Assembly: GCF_017573465.1 (NCBI RefSeq) | Contig: NZ_JAGEPF010000028.1 | Span: forward strand, 62,001 to 126,000 | Reading direction: 5' to 3' | Source: Actinomadura violacea | GTDB taxonomy: Bacteria > Actinomycetota > Actinomycetes > Streptosporangiales > Streptosporangiaceae | Length of the DNA stretch: 64,000 bases | In this document: piece after piece, positions 7,478-15,267 of the stretch | How the letters are laid out: every line of letters begins with the position of its first letter | Position numbering within the stretch: the first letter of the stretch is position 1 | Translations under genes and position numbers: made by a program | Notes under the pieces: generated by a model | What the model was told of the DNA's origin: nothing | Databases searched by the model: none | The model's input: only the letters and a program-made list of their open reading frames with translations

Positions 7478-8632
7478 ATGACCGAGATCGAGCCGTTCCG
7501 CATCGAGATCCCGCAGGCGGACGTCGACGACCTGAAGAGCCGGCTCGCGCGCACCCGCTTCGCCGACGAGCTCCCCGCCGAGGAGTTCGCCGGGAAGCTG
7601 GAGGGGATCCCGACCCCGCCCGGATGGGAGTACGGCGTCCCGGGCTCGTACGTGCGGCCCCTGGTCGAGCGCTGGCGCGACGAGTTCGACTGGCGCGCGC
7701 AGGAGGCCGAGCTCAACCGGTACCCGCAGTTCACCACGGAGATCGACGGCCAGCGCATCCACTTCGTGCACGTGACGTCACCCGAGCCGGGTGCGATCCC
7801 GCTGATCCTCACTCACGGCTGGCCGAACATGTTCACCGAGTACCTCGGGCTGGTCGACCAGTTGACCGAGCCGGAGGCCGGCGGTCAGGCGTTCCACGTG
7901 GTGATCCCGTCCATCCCCGGCTTCGGCTTCTCCGGGCCGACCCGGGAGAGGGGCTGGAACGCCGCCCGTACGGCCGCCGCGTGGGCCGAGCTGATGAGCC
8001 GTCTCGGCTACGAGCGGTACGGCGTGCACGGCAACGACGCGGGCGCCATCGTCGCGCCGATCCTTGGCGAGCTCGACCGGGACCACGTCATCGGCGTGCA
8101 CGTCAACCAGATCTTTTCGTTCCCCAAGGGTGAACCGGGCGAGTTCGAGGGGCTGACCGAGGCGGAGGTCGGCTACCTGCGGTTCGGTCAGGCGTTCATC
8201 GAGCACGCGATTCACGACCGGTCGCAGGCCAACCAGCCGCAGACCCTCGCGCACGCCCTCGCCGACTCCCCGTCCGGCCAGCTGGCCTGGATCGGGCAGC
8301 TCCTCGGCGACGCGGTGGAGCCCGACGACCTGCTGACCATCGCCTCGCTGTTCTGGTTCACCAACACCTCGGCGTCCTCGGCCCGGTTCTACTTCGAGAA
8401 CCGCGACTGGTTCGCCACCCACCAGGGCGACGGCCAGGGCGGCCGGACCTCCGTCCCGATCGGCCTGGCCTCGTTCGCCTTCGACTTCAAGCCGATCCGC
8501 AAGTTCGCCGAGCGCGACCACGCCAACATCGTCCACTGGAACGACTACGACCGAGGCGGCCACTGGGCCGCGCACGACGCCACCGACCTGCTCCTCGGCG
8601 ACATCCAGGAGTTCTTCGGCAAGGTCGCCTGA
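7478..8632 (+). CDS. Epoxide hydrolase (EHN-domain, alpha/beta-hydrolase fold)
   Basis: The 384-residue enzyme opens with the epoxide hydrolase N-terminal (EHN) domain (FRIEIPQADVDDLKSRLART, residues 6-25) and continues as an alpha/beta hydrolase with the oxyanion motif HGWP (near residue 109), the nucleophile Asp in HGNDAGAIV (near 190) and the catalytic His in RGGHWAAHD (near 365). It hydrates epoxides to diols in the cytoplasm. Nested palindromes lie just before the start, and the divergent neighbour is a flavin monooxygenase that could produce reactive intermediates. A perfect terminator hairpin follows. Confidence 0.9.
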   Translation: MTEIEPFRIEIPQADVDDLKSRLARTRFADELPAEEFAGKLEGIPTPPGWEYGVPGSYVRPLVERWRDEFDWRAQEAELNRYPQFTTEIDGQRIHFVHVTSPEPGAIPLILTHGWPNMFTEYLGLVDQLTEPEAGGQAFHVVIPSIPGFGFSGPTRERGWNAARTAAAWAELMSRLGYERYGVHGNDAGAIVAPILGELDRDHVIGVHVNQIFSFPKGEPGEFEGLTEAEVGYLRFGQAFIEHAIHDRSQANQPQTLAHALADSPSGQLAWIGQLLGDAVEPDDLLTIASLFWFTNTSASSARFYFENRDWFATHQGDGQGGRTSVPIGLASFAFDFKPIRKFAERDHANIVHWNDYDRGGHWAAHDATDLLLGDIQEFFGKVA

Positions 8633-8646
8633 CGCCCGATGGTCCA

Positions 8647-8674
8647 GGCGCCGGTCCCTCCGCGGACCGGCGCC
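8647..8674. terminator. Perfect 11-bp terminator hairpin
   Basis: GGCGCCGGTCC (8647-8657) and GGACCGGCGCC (8664-8674) form a perfect stem with a 6-nt loop just after the epoxide hydrolase and before the convergent DUF2236 gene. Confidence 0.75.
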
Positions 8675-8710
8675 TCCCCGCGGAGCGGGAAGCGAGGCTC
8701 TCTTCGGTGG

Positions 8711-9859
8711 TCATGAGGTGACGATGGGTGGTGGCGGGGCCCATCGGTTCGTCGCGGGGACGCCGTGGTCGGGTTTGAGTTCCTCGGGAATGGCGTAGTG
8801 CATGACCCGGCCGCGGGTCAGGGACGTCAGTTCCAGGTTGGTGACCAGGCGTCCGAGCCGGTCGGAGAGCTGGGCGGCCCAGGGGCCGCGGTCCTCGAAG
8901 CGTTCGATGACGCCGAGCAGCGCAGGGGCGACCTTGATGACGTCGTCCCAGCGGGACCGGGGGACCCGCAGCCAGTCGGCGGCGGTATCGCCGACCAGGA
9001 ACCGGATCAGCGCCGGGACCACCGGGTCGAGCAGGGTGCCGGGGACGACTTCCTCGTACAGGTCGATCAGCTGGCGGGTCAGGTGCGCGCCCTCTTCGGA
9101 CGGTCCCATGTGGCGCAGCATGTAGCGGTCGGAGAACTCGCGGGCGGCCTGCAGGTCCGGCGGGATGACGGCAGGGTCGCAGCCCAGGATCGCCCCCACG
9201 ACGCGCCAGGCGTAGTAGTAGGCCTCCGCGCCCTGCTCCGTCATGTGGATGCCGAGGCGGTGCAGGGCGTCCAGGACCTGGATGCTGAACATCATCAGTC
9301 CGCCGAGCATGTCCTCCTGACAGATCGCGACGGGCTCGGGCCAGCGGCCGGCAGTGCGCAGGTGGCGGCGGATGGAGGCGTGCAGGAGCCGCACCTTCTG
9401 CGCGGACGGCAGGAACCGTCCGCCGGCCTCGAACGCGTCCGGCTGCATCAGGTAGACGGTGAACTGCCCGGTTTCGGCCATGCGGCGTGACGGGTAGTCC
9501 AGCGAGTGCGTCGCCGACAGCAGTCGCGCCACGTGCGGGACCATGTAGCAGGCGGGCATGGACGCGAACGACAGCGCGGTGGAGATGTGCACGTCGTTGT
9601 CGATGAAGAACCGCCGGGCCTCCTCCATCATCGTCCAGTCGACCCAGTCGGGTGCGGTCGCGGTGGCGTTCAGGTAGTCGCGTGCGGGCTCGGGCAGCCC
9701 GTCGGGAAGCGGCTGCCCGGATGTGGTGAACCAGCGCATCAGCGTGTTGAACCGGGCGACGTGGCCGCCGGTGAACAGCGCTTCCACGGTCGCGTCGGCC
9801 AGTTCGTCGCCCTGGAGGCGCAGTGCGTCCATGAAGGCGTCGTCATAGCTGTCAGGCAT
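8711..9859 (-). CDS. DUF2236 / MpaB-type heme oxygenase-like protein
   Basis: The 382-residue protein matches the DUF2236 family, which includes fungal MpaB oxygenases and the latex-clearing protein Lcp that cleave isoprenoid chains. Family-like stretches are visible: TATAPDWVDWTMMEEARRFF near residue 80, SLDYPSRRMAETGQFTVYLM near 125, SIRRHLRTAGRW near 165 and AYYYAWRVVGAILG near 215; His and Arg residues there are candidate heme ligands. Its start overlaps the end of a polyprenyl synthase by 8 bp, so the two are co-translated. That context suggests oxidation or cleavage of a prenyl product rather than rubber. Confidence 0.85.
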   Translation of the reverse strand: MPDSYDDAFMDALRLQGDELADATVEALFTGGHVARFNTLMRWFTTSGQPLPDGLPEPARDYLNATATAPDWVDWTMMEEARRFFIDNDVHISTALSFASMPACYMVPHVARLLSATHSLDYPSRRMAETGQFTVYLMQPDAFEAGGRFLPSAQKVRLLHASIRRHLRTAGRWPEPVAICQEDMLGGLMMFSIQVLDALHRLGIHMTEQGAEAYYYAWRVVGAILGCDPAVIPPDLQAAREFSDRYMLRHMGPSEEGAHLTRQLIDLYEEVVPGTLLDPVVPALIRFLVGDTAADWLRVPRSRWDDVIKVAPALLGVIERFEDRGPWAAQLSDRLGRLVTNLELTSLTRGRVMHYAIPEELKPDHGVPATNRWAPPPPIVTS

Positions 9860-10847
9860 CCGCGGTCACCTCATCGATCAGCAGGGTCAGGGCGTGGACG
9901 GCATCGGGCGGCAGCCGGAGGCGGGCCAGTGCGGTCCGCGCGGTGCCGGCGCGTGCGCCGATCATGTGCCGGATCTGGTCGGCGGCACCCGACCGGAGCA
10001 TGATCTGCCTGATCCGGTCGGCTTCGGCCGTCCCGACCGCACCGAGCAGCAGGTCCCGCAGCTCCTCGCGGTCGGCTTGGCCGGCGTGCTCGAGCGTGAG
10101 GGCCAGTAGTGCGGTCGGCTTGCGGCCGGCCAGGTCGTCCAGGTCGGACTTGCCGGTGACGGCCGGGTCGCCGAACACGCCCCACAGGTCGTCGCGGAGC
10201 TGGAACGCCTCGCCCAGCGGGCGCGTGTATCCGGCCAGCGCCTCCACCGTCGCGGGGGCGGCGCCGCCCAGCACCGCGCCGATCCGCAGCGGCCATTCCA
10301 CGGTGTAGGAGCCGGTCTTGAACCGGACGATCCGCAGCGATCGCCGCAGGTCGGAGGGCCCGCCGGTGCTCAGCAGCTCCAGGCATTCACCGGCGATCAG
10401 CTCCCGGCCCATCGCCGTCCACAGCGACACCGCGCGCGCCAGGAACGCGCGCGGCAGCCCCGAGGCGTGGAACAGCTGCCCGGCCCAGCCGAGCAGCAGG
10501 TCCCCGACCATGATGGCCAGCCCGTCGCCGAGCCGCTCATGGGCCGTGGCACGGCCCCGCCGCAGCGGGCTGCGGTCGATGATGTCGTCGTGGACGATCG
10601 CGGCCGCGTGCACCAGTTCCAGTGCCGCGGCGGCCCGCACCATCGACTCGGCGTCGGGCTGCCCGGCCGCCCGCCACCCCCAGTAGCAGAACGCGGGTCG
10701 GATCCGCTTGCCGCCCGCCACCGACACCCGCGCCTGCTCGGCGACCGGCGCCAGGTCCGCGTCCAGCGCCACCAGTTCGGCGACCTCACCGTCCAGGAAC
10801 TCCTCCAGCGCCCGGTCCACCCGGGCCTGGAGATCACTCACCGGCAT
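9852..10847 (-). CDS. Trans-isoprenyl diphosphate synthase (polyprenyl synthetase family)
   Basis: The 331-residue enzyme has both aspartate-rich motifs: HDDIIDRSPLRRG (first, DDxxD, near residue 90) and LRDDLWGVFGD (second, near residue 215), plus GGKRIRP near residue 46. It condenses isopentenyl diphosphate with an allylic diphosphate; chain length cannot be read reliably. ATG 10847 is preferred because the conserved helix begins right after it; upstream in-frame sequence is Arg/Trp-rich shadow coding. It overlaps the small upstream gene by 14 bp and the downstream DUF2236 gene by 8 bp, making a tight three-gene unit. Confidence 0.9.
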   Translation of the reverse strand: MPVSDLQARVDRALEEFLDGEVAELVALDADLAPVAEQARVSVAGGKRIRPAFCYWGWRAAGQPDAESMVRAAAALELVHAAAIVHDDIIDRSPLRRGRATAHERLGDGLAIMVGDLLLGWAGQLFHASGLPRAFLARAVSLWTAMGRELIAGECLELLSTGGPSDLRRSLRIVRFKTGSYTVEWPLRIGAVLGGAAPATVEALAGYTRPLGEAFQLRDDLWGVFGDPAVTGKSDLDDLAGRKPTALLALTLEHAGQADREELRDLLLGAVGTAEADRIRQIMLRSGAADQIRHMIGARAGTARTALARLRLPPDAVHALTLLIDEVTADA

Positions 10848-11088
10848 CACTGACGCGCGGCGCCCCGCGCTCGCCGGCCCGCCGGGCCAGCACCTCCATA
10901 TGGGACTCGGACACCGGCGCCGTCCGGCCCCATGCCAGTTCACCGCGCGCCCGCAGCTCCCGGCGGACCTCTCCCAGCCCGGGCAGCCGCCGCAGGACGC
11001 TCCGCGCGCCGCCCAGCACCACGTCGGCGACCCCCGCCGCCAGATACACCACCTCGTCGTGCGATTTGGCGGTCTCATCACGACTCAT
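10834..11088 (-). CDS. Small conserved-looking protein in the polyprenyl synthase operon
   Basis: This 84-residue ORF has normal amino-acid composition (ETAKSHDEVVYLAAGVADVV, then a basic stretch SVLRRLPGLGEVRRELRARG) and overlaps the synthase start by 14 bp, suggesting coupling. It has an amphipathic first half with no signal peptide. ATG 11088 is taken; GTG 11094 is equally possible. I do not recognise the family. It could be a membrane-associated accessory to the synthase; that is inference from position only. Confidence 0.6.
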   Translation of the reverse strand: MSRDETAKSHDEVVYLAAGVADVVLGGARSVLRRLPGLGEVRRELRARGELAWGRTAPVSESHMEVLARRAGERGAPRVSDAGE

Positions 11089-11177
11089 CGGCACTCACCG
11101 TTCCGTAGGCGACACCGACAGTAGTAACACGAGGTCTCGCGCCTCGTCCTCGAAACGCTCGACGCAGGAAGGCAGGA

Positions 11178-11654
11178 CTATCGGTGTGAACGTTCGTCGA
11201 CCCGGTGAGTCGGTGGGTGGAGGAAGACTTCGGCTGTGCGGTGGCCGTAGGAGACGTTGAGGGTGTCGAGCCGGTAGTACCGGCCGCGTTCGGTGGTGAG
11301 GCGGTGGTCGATCTGCCAGCGCAGGGTCTGCCGGGGCCGCATGGTCACGGCCGTCGGCCGCCAGGCGAGGTCGAGTCCGTTGCTCGCCCACTCGGGTGCG
11401 GTCCGAACCGGGAGGACGTGCAGGTGCCCGTCGGCCTCGATGATCTCGACTCGCGATTGCGGCGGGAGTCCGCTGGTGACGGTCATGCCGGGAGAGAACT
11501 CGTTCCACTCGAGCATCTGCACTTCATGAACGAACGGCGGCTCGGCATCCGGGAGCGGGAACGCCTCGGGGAGCGCGCTGCGCCGGACGGCTCCCGCCCC
11601 TCCGCGGGAGTCCTTCGTCCAGTAGACGCGCACCCACTGCACCACGGTGTCCAC
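11178..11654 (-). CDS. Hypothetical protein
   Basis: The 158-residue protein has protein-like composition and periodic hydrophobic strands (VQWVRVYWTKDSRG; RVEIIEADGHLHVLPVRT; TLRWQIDHRLTTERGRYYRLDTLNVSYG). The strand-rich pattern suggests a soluble beta domain, but I know no family match. No signal peptide or membrane helix is seen. It stands alone between the polyprenyl unit and the nan regulator, on the same strand as both. Confidence 0.6.
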   Translation of the reverse strand: MDTVVQWVRVYWTKDSRGGAGAVRRSALPEAFPLPDAEPPFVHEVQMLEWNEFSPGMTVTSGLPPQSRVEIIEADGHLHVLPVRTAPEWASNGLDLAWRPTAVTMRPRQTLRWQIDHRLTTERGRYYRLDTLNVSYGHRTAEVFLHPPTHRVDERSHR

Positions 11655-11778
11655 CGGCTCATGATCACACTCGTGACGTGACGAAGACGGTCGGTTTCCG
11701 TGCTGGTCGCCGATGGTGCGTCGGCCGCGGCGAACGGGGGCAAGGGCGGCCGGGGCCGTCAGGTCCCGGGTGTCCGGG

Positions 11779-12516
11779 TCACGCGCCGGGGTCGTCGTGC
11801 GCCGCGTCCAGGCGCTCGCGGATGCCGCCGAAGTGCGCCGCCATGGCGGTGGCCGCCGCCGCGCGGTCGCCGGAGACCAGCGCCTCGTAGATGTCGCGGT
11901 GCCGCTGCGCCACGTCGGCCGCCTCCTGCCGGACGGGCGCGAGGTCGTGCTGCAGCGTCCGGTACACGTCCCAGAACGCGCCGAGCAGCTGGTTGACGAT
12001 CGGGTTGGCGAGCGGCCGGTACAGCAGCTCGTGGAAGAGCCGGTCGGTCTCCGGGGTCACCTGGCCGGCCGCGGCCTCGGCGTCCATCCGGCGCATGATC
12101 TCGTCCAGCTCGGTGGTGTCGGACGCCAGGCCGCGGTCGATGACCTGCTCGACGAGGCCGCGTTCGAGGACCTCGCGGACGTCCACCAGGTGCGCGAGGT
12201 CGTCGCGGCCCTGCCGCTTGGACATGCGGGCGTGGAAGGTCAGCTCGTCGACCAGCGCGTCGAGCGACATGCTGCCGACGTACATCCCGAAGCCGTGCCG
12301 GATCTCCACGATCCCGACGGCCTGCAGCGCCTTGAGCGCCTCGCGCAGCGAGTTGCGGCTGACGTCCAGCTCCTCGACCAGCTCGAACTCGGTGGGCATC
12401 GGGTCGCCCGAGGCCAGCCCGCGCTCCAGGATCAGCTGCTTGACGGCCTGCTGCACCTCCTCGGTGCGGCTGCTGCGGCCGCGCGTCGCACGTCCCCGCG
12501 TCCGAGCTGCGGTCAT
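11779..12516 (-). CDS. GntR/FCD regulator, probable repressor of the adjacent nan operon
   Basis: The 245-residue FadR-type regulator has a winged helix (about residues 20-85, with LASGDPMPTEFELVEELDVS and RNSLREALKALQ) and a C-terminal FCD domain with metal-type residues in D-x3-H (DRLFHELL) and QRHRDIYEAL. It is divergent from the sialic acid transport and catabolism operon with a palindrome GTTGGATGTCCTAC between, so it is the obvious candidate regulator. It plays the role NanR plays in E. coli. A sugar intermediate such as Neu5Ac or ManNAc-6-P is the likely effector (inference). Confidence 0.85.
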   Translation of the reverse strand: MTAARTRGRATRGRSSRTEEVQQAVKQLILERGLASGDPMPTEFELVEELDVSRNSLREALKALQAVGIVEIRHGFGMYVGSMSLDALVDELTFHARMSKRQGRDDLAHLVDVREVLERGLVEQVIDRGLASDTTELDEIMRRMDAEAAAGQVTPETDRLFHELLYRPLANPIVNQLLGAFWDVYRTLQHDLAPVRQEAADVAQRHRDIYEALVSGDRAAAATAMAAHFGGIRERLDAAHDDPGA

Positions 12517-12604
12517 CGGCTCACGCTCCCCATCCTCGATCGGTCTCCGGGACCCGCCACTTGACCTGGCCGGTGCCGGAGCCTACGGTACACCGACGAA
12601 CGAC

Positions 12605-12618
12605 GTTGGATGTCCTAC
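12605..12618. promoter_or_regulatory. Candidate NanR-type operator
   Basis: GTTGGATGTCCTAC is a near-perfect palindrome in the divergent gap, 64 bp before the binding-protein start. A perfect version (GTAGGACATCCTAC) occurs at 21727-21740 upstream of the esterase that converges on the end of this operon. Confidence 0.6.
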
Positions 12619-12681
12619 CTCCCCTCCCACCTGCGGTCGCCTACCCTGCGACCGCCCCACCCCTTCCTTCCAGGAGACGAC

Positions 12682-14277
12682 GTGACCGATCTCCAGCCGG
12701 GCCGCGGCCTGCACCGCCGCGACTTCCTCCGCTACACCGGGCTGCTCGGCGCGGCCGCCGCGATCACCGCCGGGGTCTCCGCGTGCGGCGGCCCGTCCTC
12801 CACCGGATCCGGCGGGTCCGGCGGCTCCAAGGACACGATCCAGGCCGCGCTCGCCTACGCCCTGTCCGGCGGCTTCGACCCGATGACCTCCTCCAGCGCC
12901 GTCGCCGTGGCCGCCAACTTCCACGTGCTGGAGTCGCTGGTCGACCTCGACCCGGTGACCCGGCAGCCCTACAACGCGCTGGCCAAGGCCGCTCCGGAGA
13001 AGGTGGACGACACCACCTACCGCGTCCGGATCCGCGACGGCGCCACCTTCCACGACGGCTCGAAGGTCACCGCCGACGACGTCGTGTTCAGCTTCGAGCG
13101 CATCCTCGACCCGAAGAACGCCTCGCTGTTCGTGCAGTTCCTGCCGTTCCTCGACAAGGTGAAGAAGGTCGACGACGGCACCGTCGAGTTCAAGCTCAAG
13201 TACGCGTTCGCGCTGTTCTCCGAGCGGCTCGCCGTCGTCCGGATCGTGCCGAAGAAGATCGTCCAGGCGGACCAGAAGAAGTTCGACGCGCTGCCCGTCG
13301 GCTCCGGGCCGTTCAAGCTCACCTCCGCGAGCGCCACCGCCGGGCTGACGTTCGCCAAGGCCGACGCCTACAACGGCCCGCGGCCCGCGAAGGCCGCCAA
13401 GATGACCTGGCTGCTGCTGTCCGACCCGTCCGCCCGGGTCACCGCGCTGCAGTCCGGACGCGTCCAGGCGATCGAGGCCGTCCCGTACCTGAACGCCGGC
13501 GAGCTGAAGAAGTCCGCGACGGTCGAGGCGGTGCAGAGCTTCGGCCTGCTGTTCATGATGTTCAACTGCAAAATCAAGCCGTTCGACGACGTGCGGGTGC
13601 GGCAGGCGCTGCACTACGCGCTCGACACCGACAAGCTGATCAAGACGGCGCTGCTCGGCAACGCCGCCGCGGCGACGAGCTTCCTGCACGCCGAGCACCC
13701 CGACTACGTCAAGGCGTCGACCGTCTACGGCTACGACCCGGCCAAGGCGAAGCAGCTGCTGTCGCAGGCCGGGGTGAGCGGGCTGAAGATCGAGCTGATC
13801 CTCACCGACACCGACTTCGTCAAGGACTGCGCACCGCTGATCAAGCAGAGCTGGGACGCGGTCGGCGTCGCGACCACGCTGAACATCGGCCAGTCCGGCG
13901 GGCAGTACTCCAACCGCGTCGACACCGGCAAGTACCAGGTCATGGTCGCGCCCGGCGACCCGTCGGTGTTCGGCAACGACGTCGACCTGCTCATGCGCTG
14001 GTTCTACGTCGGCACCTGGCCCGAGCACCGCAGCTACAACTCCGGCACCCCCGAGGCCAAGAAGGTCGTCGAGCTGCTCGACCAGGCCGCCCGCGAGGCC
14101 GACCCGGCGAACCGCAAGAGGCTGTGGAGCCAGGCCATCGACATCGTCGCCGAGCAGGCCGCGCTGTACCCGATCTTCCACCGCAGGCTCGACACCGGCT
14201 GGAAGGGCAAGGAGCTGCCCGGGTTCCGGCCGATGGCGACCACGGGCCTGTCGTTCCTGAACGTCGGCCGCGCCTGA
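12682..14277 (+). CDS. ABC transporter substrate-binding lipoprotein, family 5 (sialic acid/oligopeptide type)
   Basis: The 531-residue protein has a twin-arginine signal (RRDFLRYTGLLG) followed by a lipobox cysteine (TAGVSACGG), then the family 5 solute-binding domain with VRIRDGATFHDGSKVTADDV near residue 120 and LHYALDTDKLI near residue 315. GTG 12682 is chosen because GGAG lies 6 nt upstream; the ATG at 12610 falls inside the operator. It captures substrate outside the membrane for the permeases that follow. The NanA, kinase and epimerase genes downstream suggest N-acetylneuraminate, as in SatA-type systems, rather than peptides. Confidence 0.88.
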   Translation: MTDLQPGRGLHRRDFLRYTGLLGAAAAITAGVSACGGPSSTGSGGSGGSKDTIQAALAYALSGGFDPMTSSSAVAVAANFHVLESLVDLDPVTRQPYNALAKAAPEKVDDTTYRVRIRDGATFHDGSKVTADDVVFSFERILDPKNASLFVQFLPFLDKVKKVDDGTVEFKLKYAFALFSERLAVVRIVPKKIVQADQKKFDALPVGSGPFKLTSASATAGLTFAKADAYNGPRPAKAAKMTWLLLSDPSARVTALQSGRVQAIEAVPYLNAGELKKSATVEAVQSFGLLFMMFNCKIKPFDDVRVRQALHYALDTDKLIKTALLGNAAAATSFLHAEHPDYVKASTVYGYDPAKAKQLLSQAGVSGLKIELILTDTDFVKDCAPLIKQSWDAVGVATTLNIGQSGGQYSNRVDTGKYQVMVAPGDPSVFGNDVDLLMRWFYVGTWPEHRSYNSGTPEAKKVVELLDQAAREADPANRKRLWSQAIDIVAEQAALYPIFHRRLDTGWKGKELPGFRPMATTGLSFLNVGRA

Positions 14278-14307
14278 CCGTCCCGGACCGAAGAAGGGAC
14301 CACCCGG

Positions 14308-15267
14308 ATGGCGACCATCCTGCGCATGGCGCTCGGACGGCTGCTGACCCTCGTGCCGATGGTGCTCGGGATCACGCTGTTCGTCTTCGTCGTGCTGCGC
14401 TTCTCCCCGAACGACCCCGCCTACAACGCGCTCGGTGAGGGCGCCACACCGCAGGCGCGGCACGCCTACGCGGCCGCGCACGGGCTCACCGACCCGCTGC
14501 CGGTCCGCTATGTCCGGTTCCTCGGCGACCTGCTGCACGGCGACCTCGGGCTGACCGCCCCGCCGAGCAGGCCGGTCACGAACGCGATCGGCACGGCGTT
14601 CCCGCTCACCCTCCAGTTGACGCTGCTGTCGGTGCTGGTCGGCGTGGTGTTCGCGGTGGTGCTCGGCGTCACCGCGGCGCTGTTGCGGGACCGCTGGCCC
14701 GACCAGGCCATCCGGGTGCTGTCCATGGCGGGCGTCGCGATGCCCTCGTTCTGGCTCGGCATCCTGCTGATCCAGTGGTTCGCGCTGCGGCTGGGCTGGT
14801 TCCCGACCGGCGGGTACGTCAACCCGGGCGACTCGGTCGGCGGCTGGCTGCGCAGCCTCGCGCTGCCCGCGATCGCCGTCGGGTTCCCGGTCGGGTCGCT
14901 GCTCGCCCGGGTGGTGCGGACCGCGATGGTCGAGGAGCTCGACCGCGACTACGTGCGCACCGCGATCGGCGGCGGGCTGCCGCGCATCGTCGTGGTCGGC
15001 CGCAACGTGCTGCGCAACGCGCTGATCACCCCGCTGACCGTGCTCGGCCTGCAGATCGGCTACCTGCTCAGCGGCGCCGTCGTCGTCGAGGCCATCTTCG
15101 GGCTGCCGGGCCTCGGCACCCTCATCATGCAGGGCGTGACCGCCGGCGACCCCGCCCTCGTGCAGGGCGTCGTGCTGTGCATCGCGCTGACGTTCCTGGT
15201 CGTCAACCTGCTCGTGGACGTGCTGTACCTGTTCGCGAACCCGCGGCTGAGGGGAGCGGCGCGATGA
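14308..15267 (+). CDS. ABC transporter permease, DppB/OppB family
   Basis: The 319-residue permease has about six transmembrane helices and the BPD_transp_1 coupling region (DYVRTAIGGGLPRIVVVGRN near residue 215, EAA-like loop that touches the ATPase). Helix 1 (LTLVPMVLGITLFVFVVLRF) is typical of DppB. It forms the membrane channel together with the next gene. Its TGA overlaps the following ATG (ATGA at 15264-15267), so the partners are translated together. Confidence 0.9.
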   Translation: MATILRMALGRLLTLVPMVLGITLFVFVVLRFSPNDPAYNALGEGATPQARHAYAAAHGLTDPLPVRYVRFLGDLLHGDLGLTAPPSRPVTNAIGTAFPLTLQLTLLSVLVGVVFAVVLGVTAALLRDRWPDQAIRVLSMAGVAMPSFWLGILLIQWFALRLGWFPTGGYVNPGDSVGGWLRSLALPAIAVGFPVGSLLARVVRTAMVEELDRDYVRTAIGGGLPRIVVVGRNVLRNALITPLTVLGLQIGYLLSGAVVVEAIFGLPGLGTLIMQGVTAGDPALVQGVVLCIALTFLVVNLLVDVLYLFANPRLRGAAR

